Source: Verrucomicrobiota bacterium (GTDB lineage Bacteria > Verrucomicrobiota > Verrucomicrobiia > Chthoniobacterales > UBA6821). From it: a stretch of DNA of 6,096 nucleotides. The notes under the pieces were generated by a model. It saw nothing but the letters and a program-made list of their open reading frames with translations, ran no database searches and was not told where the DNA came from. Positions 5,704-6,096 of the stretch are shown here, piece by piece; within the stretch, counting starts at the first letter, position 1; the number at the start of each line of letters is the position of its first letter. The position numbers and the translations under genes were made by a program. The stretch spans positions 1 through 6,096 of the forward strand of contig VHCR01000094.1 of the NCBI GenBank assembly GCA_016871655.1. The letters are read 5' to 3'.

Positions 5704-6096
5704 GAACGCATCAAAAGAAATTGAAGTGCAAAATAGAAAATGGGAGCGGTAAACAACAAGCTATCGATCAGATCCATTCCGCCGCCAATGCCGGGGAGGG
5801 TGTGGCTTGAATCTTTGGTGTGAAGCGAGCGTTTGAGGAGCGATTCAGCCAGGTCGCCGGCAAGACCGATGGGAGCCAATCCAAGTGAGAGGATGATGAC
5901 GATCATCGGACTGAGAATAGAAAAGTGTTGTTGAAAAAGAAAGTAAAAAATCAAACTGCATGCAAGAGATAGAGCAAGAGCTCCAAAAAATCCTTCCCAT
6001 GTTTTTTTAGGACTGATGTTGGGACAAAAAAGATGTTTGCCAAAAAGACTGCCGCAGAGAAATGCTCCAACGTCAGCAAACTTCGTAATCACAATT
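5700..6096 (-). CDS. cdsA: Phosphatidate cytidylyltransferase, C-terminal half (5' end cut by window edge)
   Basis: Integral inner-membrane enzyme making CDP-diacylglycerol from phosphatidate and CTP, the branch point to all major phospholipids (EC 2.7.7.41). Only the last 130 or so residues are in the window; the frame runs on past the edge, so the GTG at 6092 is not the start. Counting from that codon, KFADVGAFLCGSLFGKH (4-20) and ISPKKTWEG (26-34) are the conserved central loops, two or three membrane segments follow (35-78), and LAGDLAESLLKR leads into the CdsA signature at 84-110 (5763-5843). The signature reads KDSSHTLPGIGGGMDLID: the lysine, both aspartates at its start and end and the Pro-Gly are kept, but the usual His of PGHGG is Ile and the usual Arg of DRxD is Leu. 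A last hydrophobic segment ends the protein. Located directly upstream of dxr, as in many bacterial uppS-cdsA-dxr clusters. Confidence 0.94.
   Translation of the reverse strand, partial: IVITKFADVGAFLCGSLFGKHLFCPNISPKKTWEGFFGALALSLACSLIFYFLFQQHFSILSPMIVIILSLGLAPIGLAGDLAESLLKRSLHTKDSSHTLPGIGGGMDLIDSLLFTAPIFYFALQFLLMRS

Noticed and set aside
1..6096. A novel defence, toxin-antitoxin or mobile system in the window
   Set aside because: Every gene but the small secreted one belongs to a common family, and there are no integrases, nucleases, toxin-like pairs or structured RNA arrays.

Overview
The window holds four complete genes of recognisable family, one complete unrecognised secreted-protein gene, and two genes cut by the window edges. 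It reads as bacterial chromosome, with no mobile element, RNA gene, CRISPR array or phage gene that I can see. The likely source is a Gram-negative bacterium, perhaps in the Verrucomicrobiota or wider PVC group. That placement is an inference: the thioredoxin reductase opens with GTGCAG instead of the usual GSGPAG, the CdsA signature is of a PGIGG type, and none of the five visible starts has a good Shine-Dalgarno sequence. I could not test it by phylogeny.

Layout. (1) Positions 2-1634, plus strand, AT-rich: the distal part of a Bcr/CflA-type MFS drug exporter, then a small exported protein with a faint resemblance to the chagasin/I42 protease-inhibitor fold. A five-copy AACT repeat sits directly before its start codon. 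A strong intrinsic terminator at 1661-1694 closes this block. (2) Positions 1735-4517, plus strand, near 50% GC: thioredoxin reductase (trxB), a GT4 glycosyltransferase and a GNAT-like acetyltransferase, separated by 7 and 16 bases and so probably one operon. (3) Positions 4561-6096, minus strand, converging on block 2: cdsA (cut by the right edge) and dxr, joined by a 4-base ATGA overlap and probably translationally coupled.

How the genes work together. cdsA and dxr are housekeeping genes: CDP-diacylglycerol for phospholipids, and the committed MEP-pathway step to isoprenoids, which also supplies the undecaprenyl carrier. trxB is thiol-redox housekeeping. The glycosyltransferase and acetyltransferase probably make or modify a surface glycan or glycolipid, but donor and acceptor cannot be read from sequence. 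The left block differs in base composition and contains an efflux pump plus a secreted protein, so it is the accessory part and may have been acquired. I found no convincing undescribed multi-gene system. The points most worth checking are the repeat at the start of the secreted-protein gene, that protein's possible fold, and the composition break near 1700.
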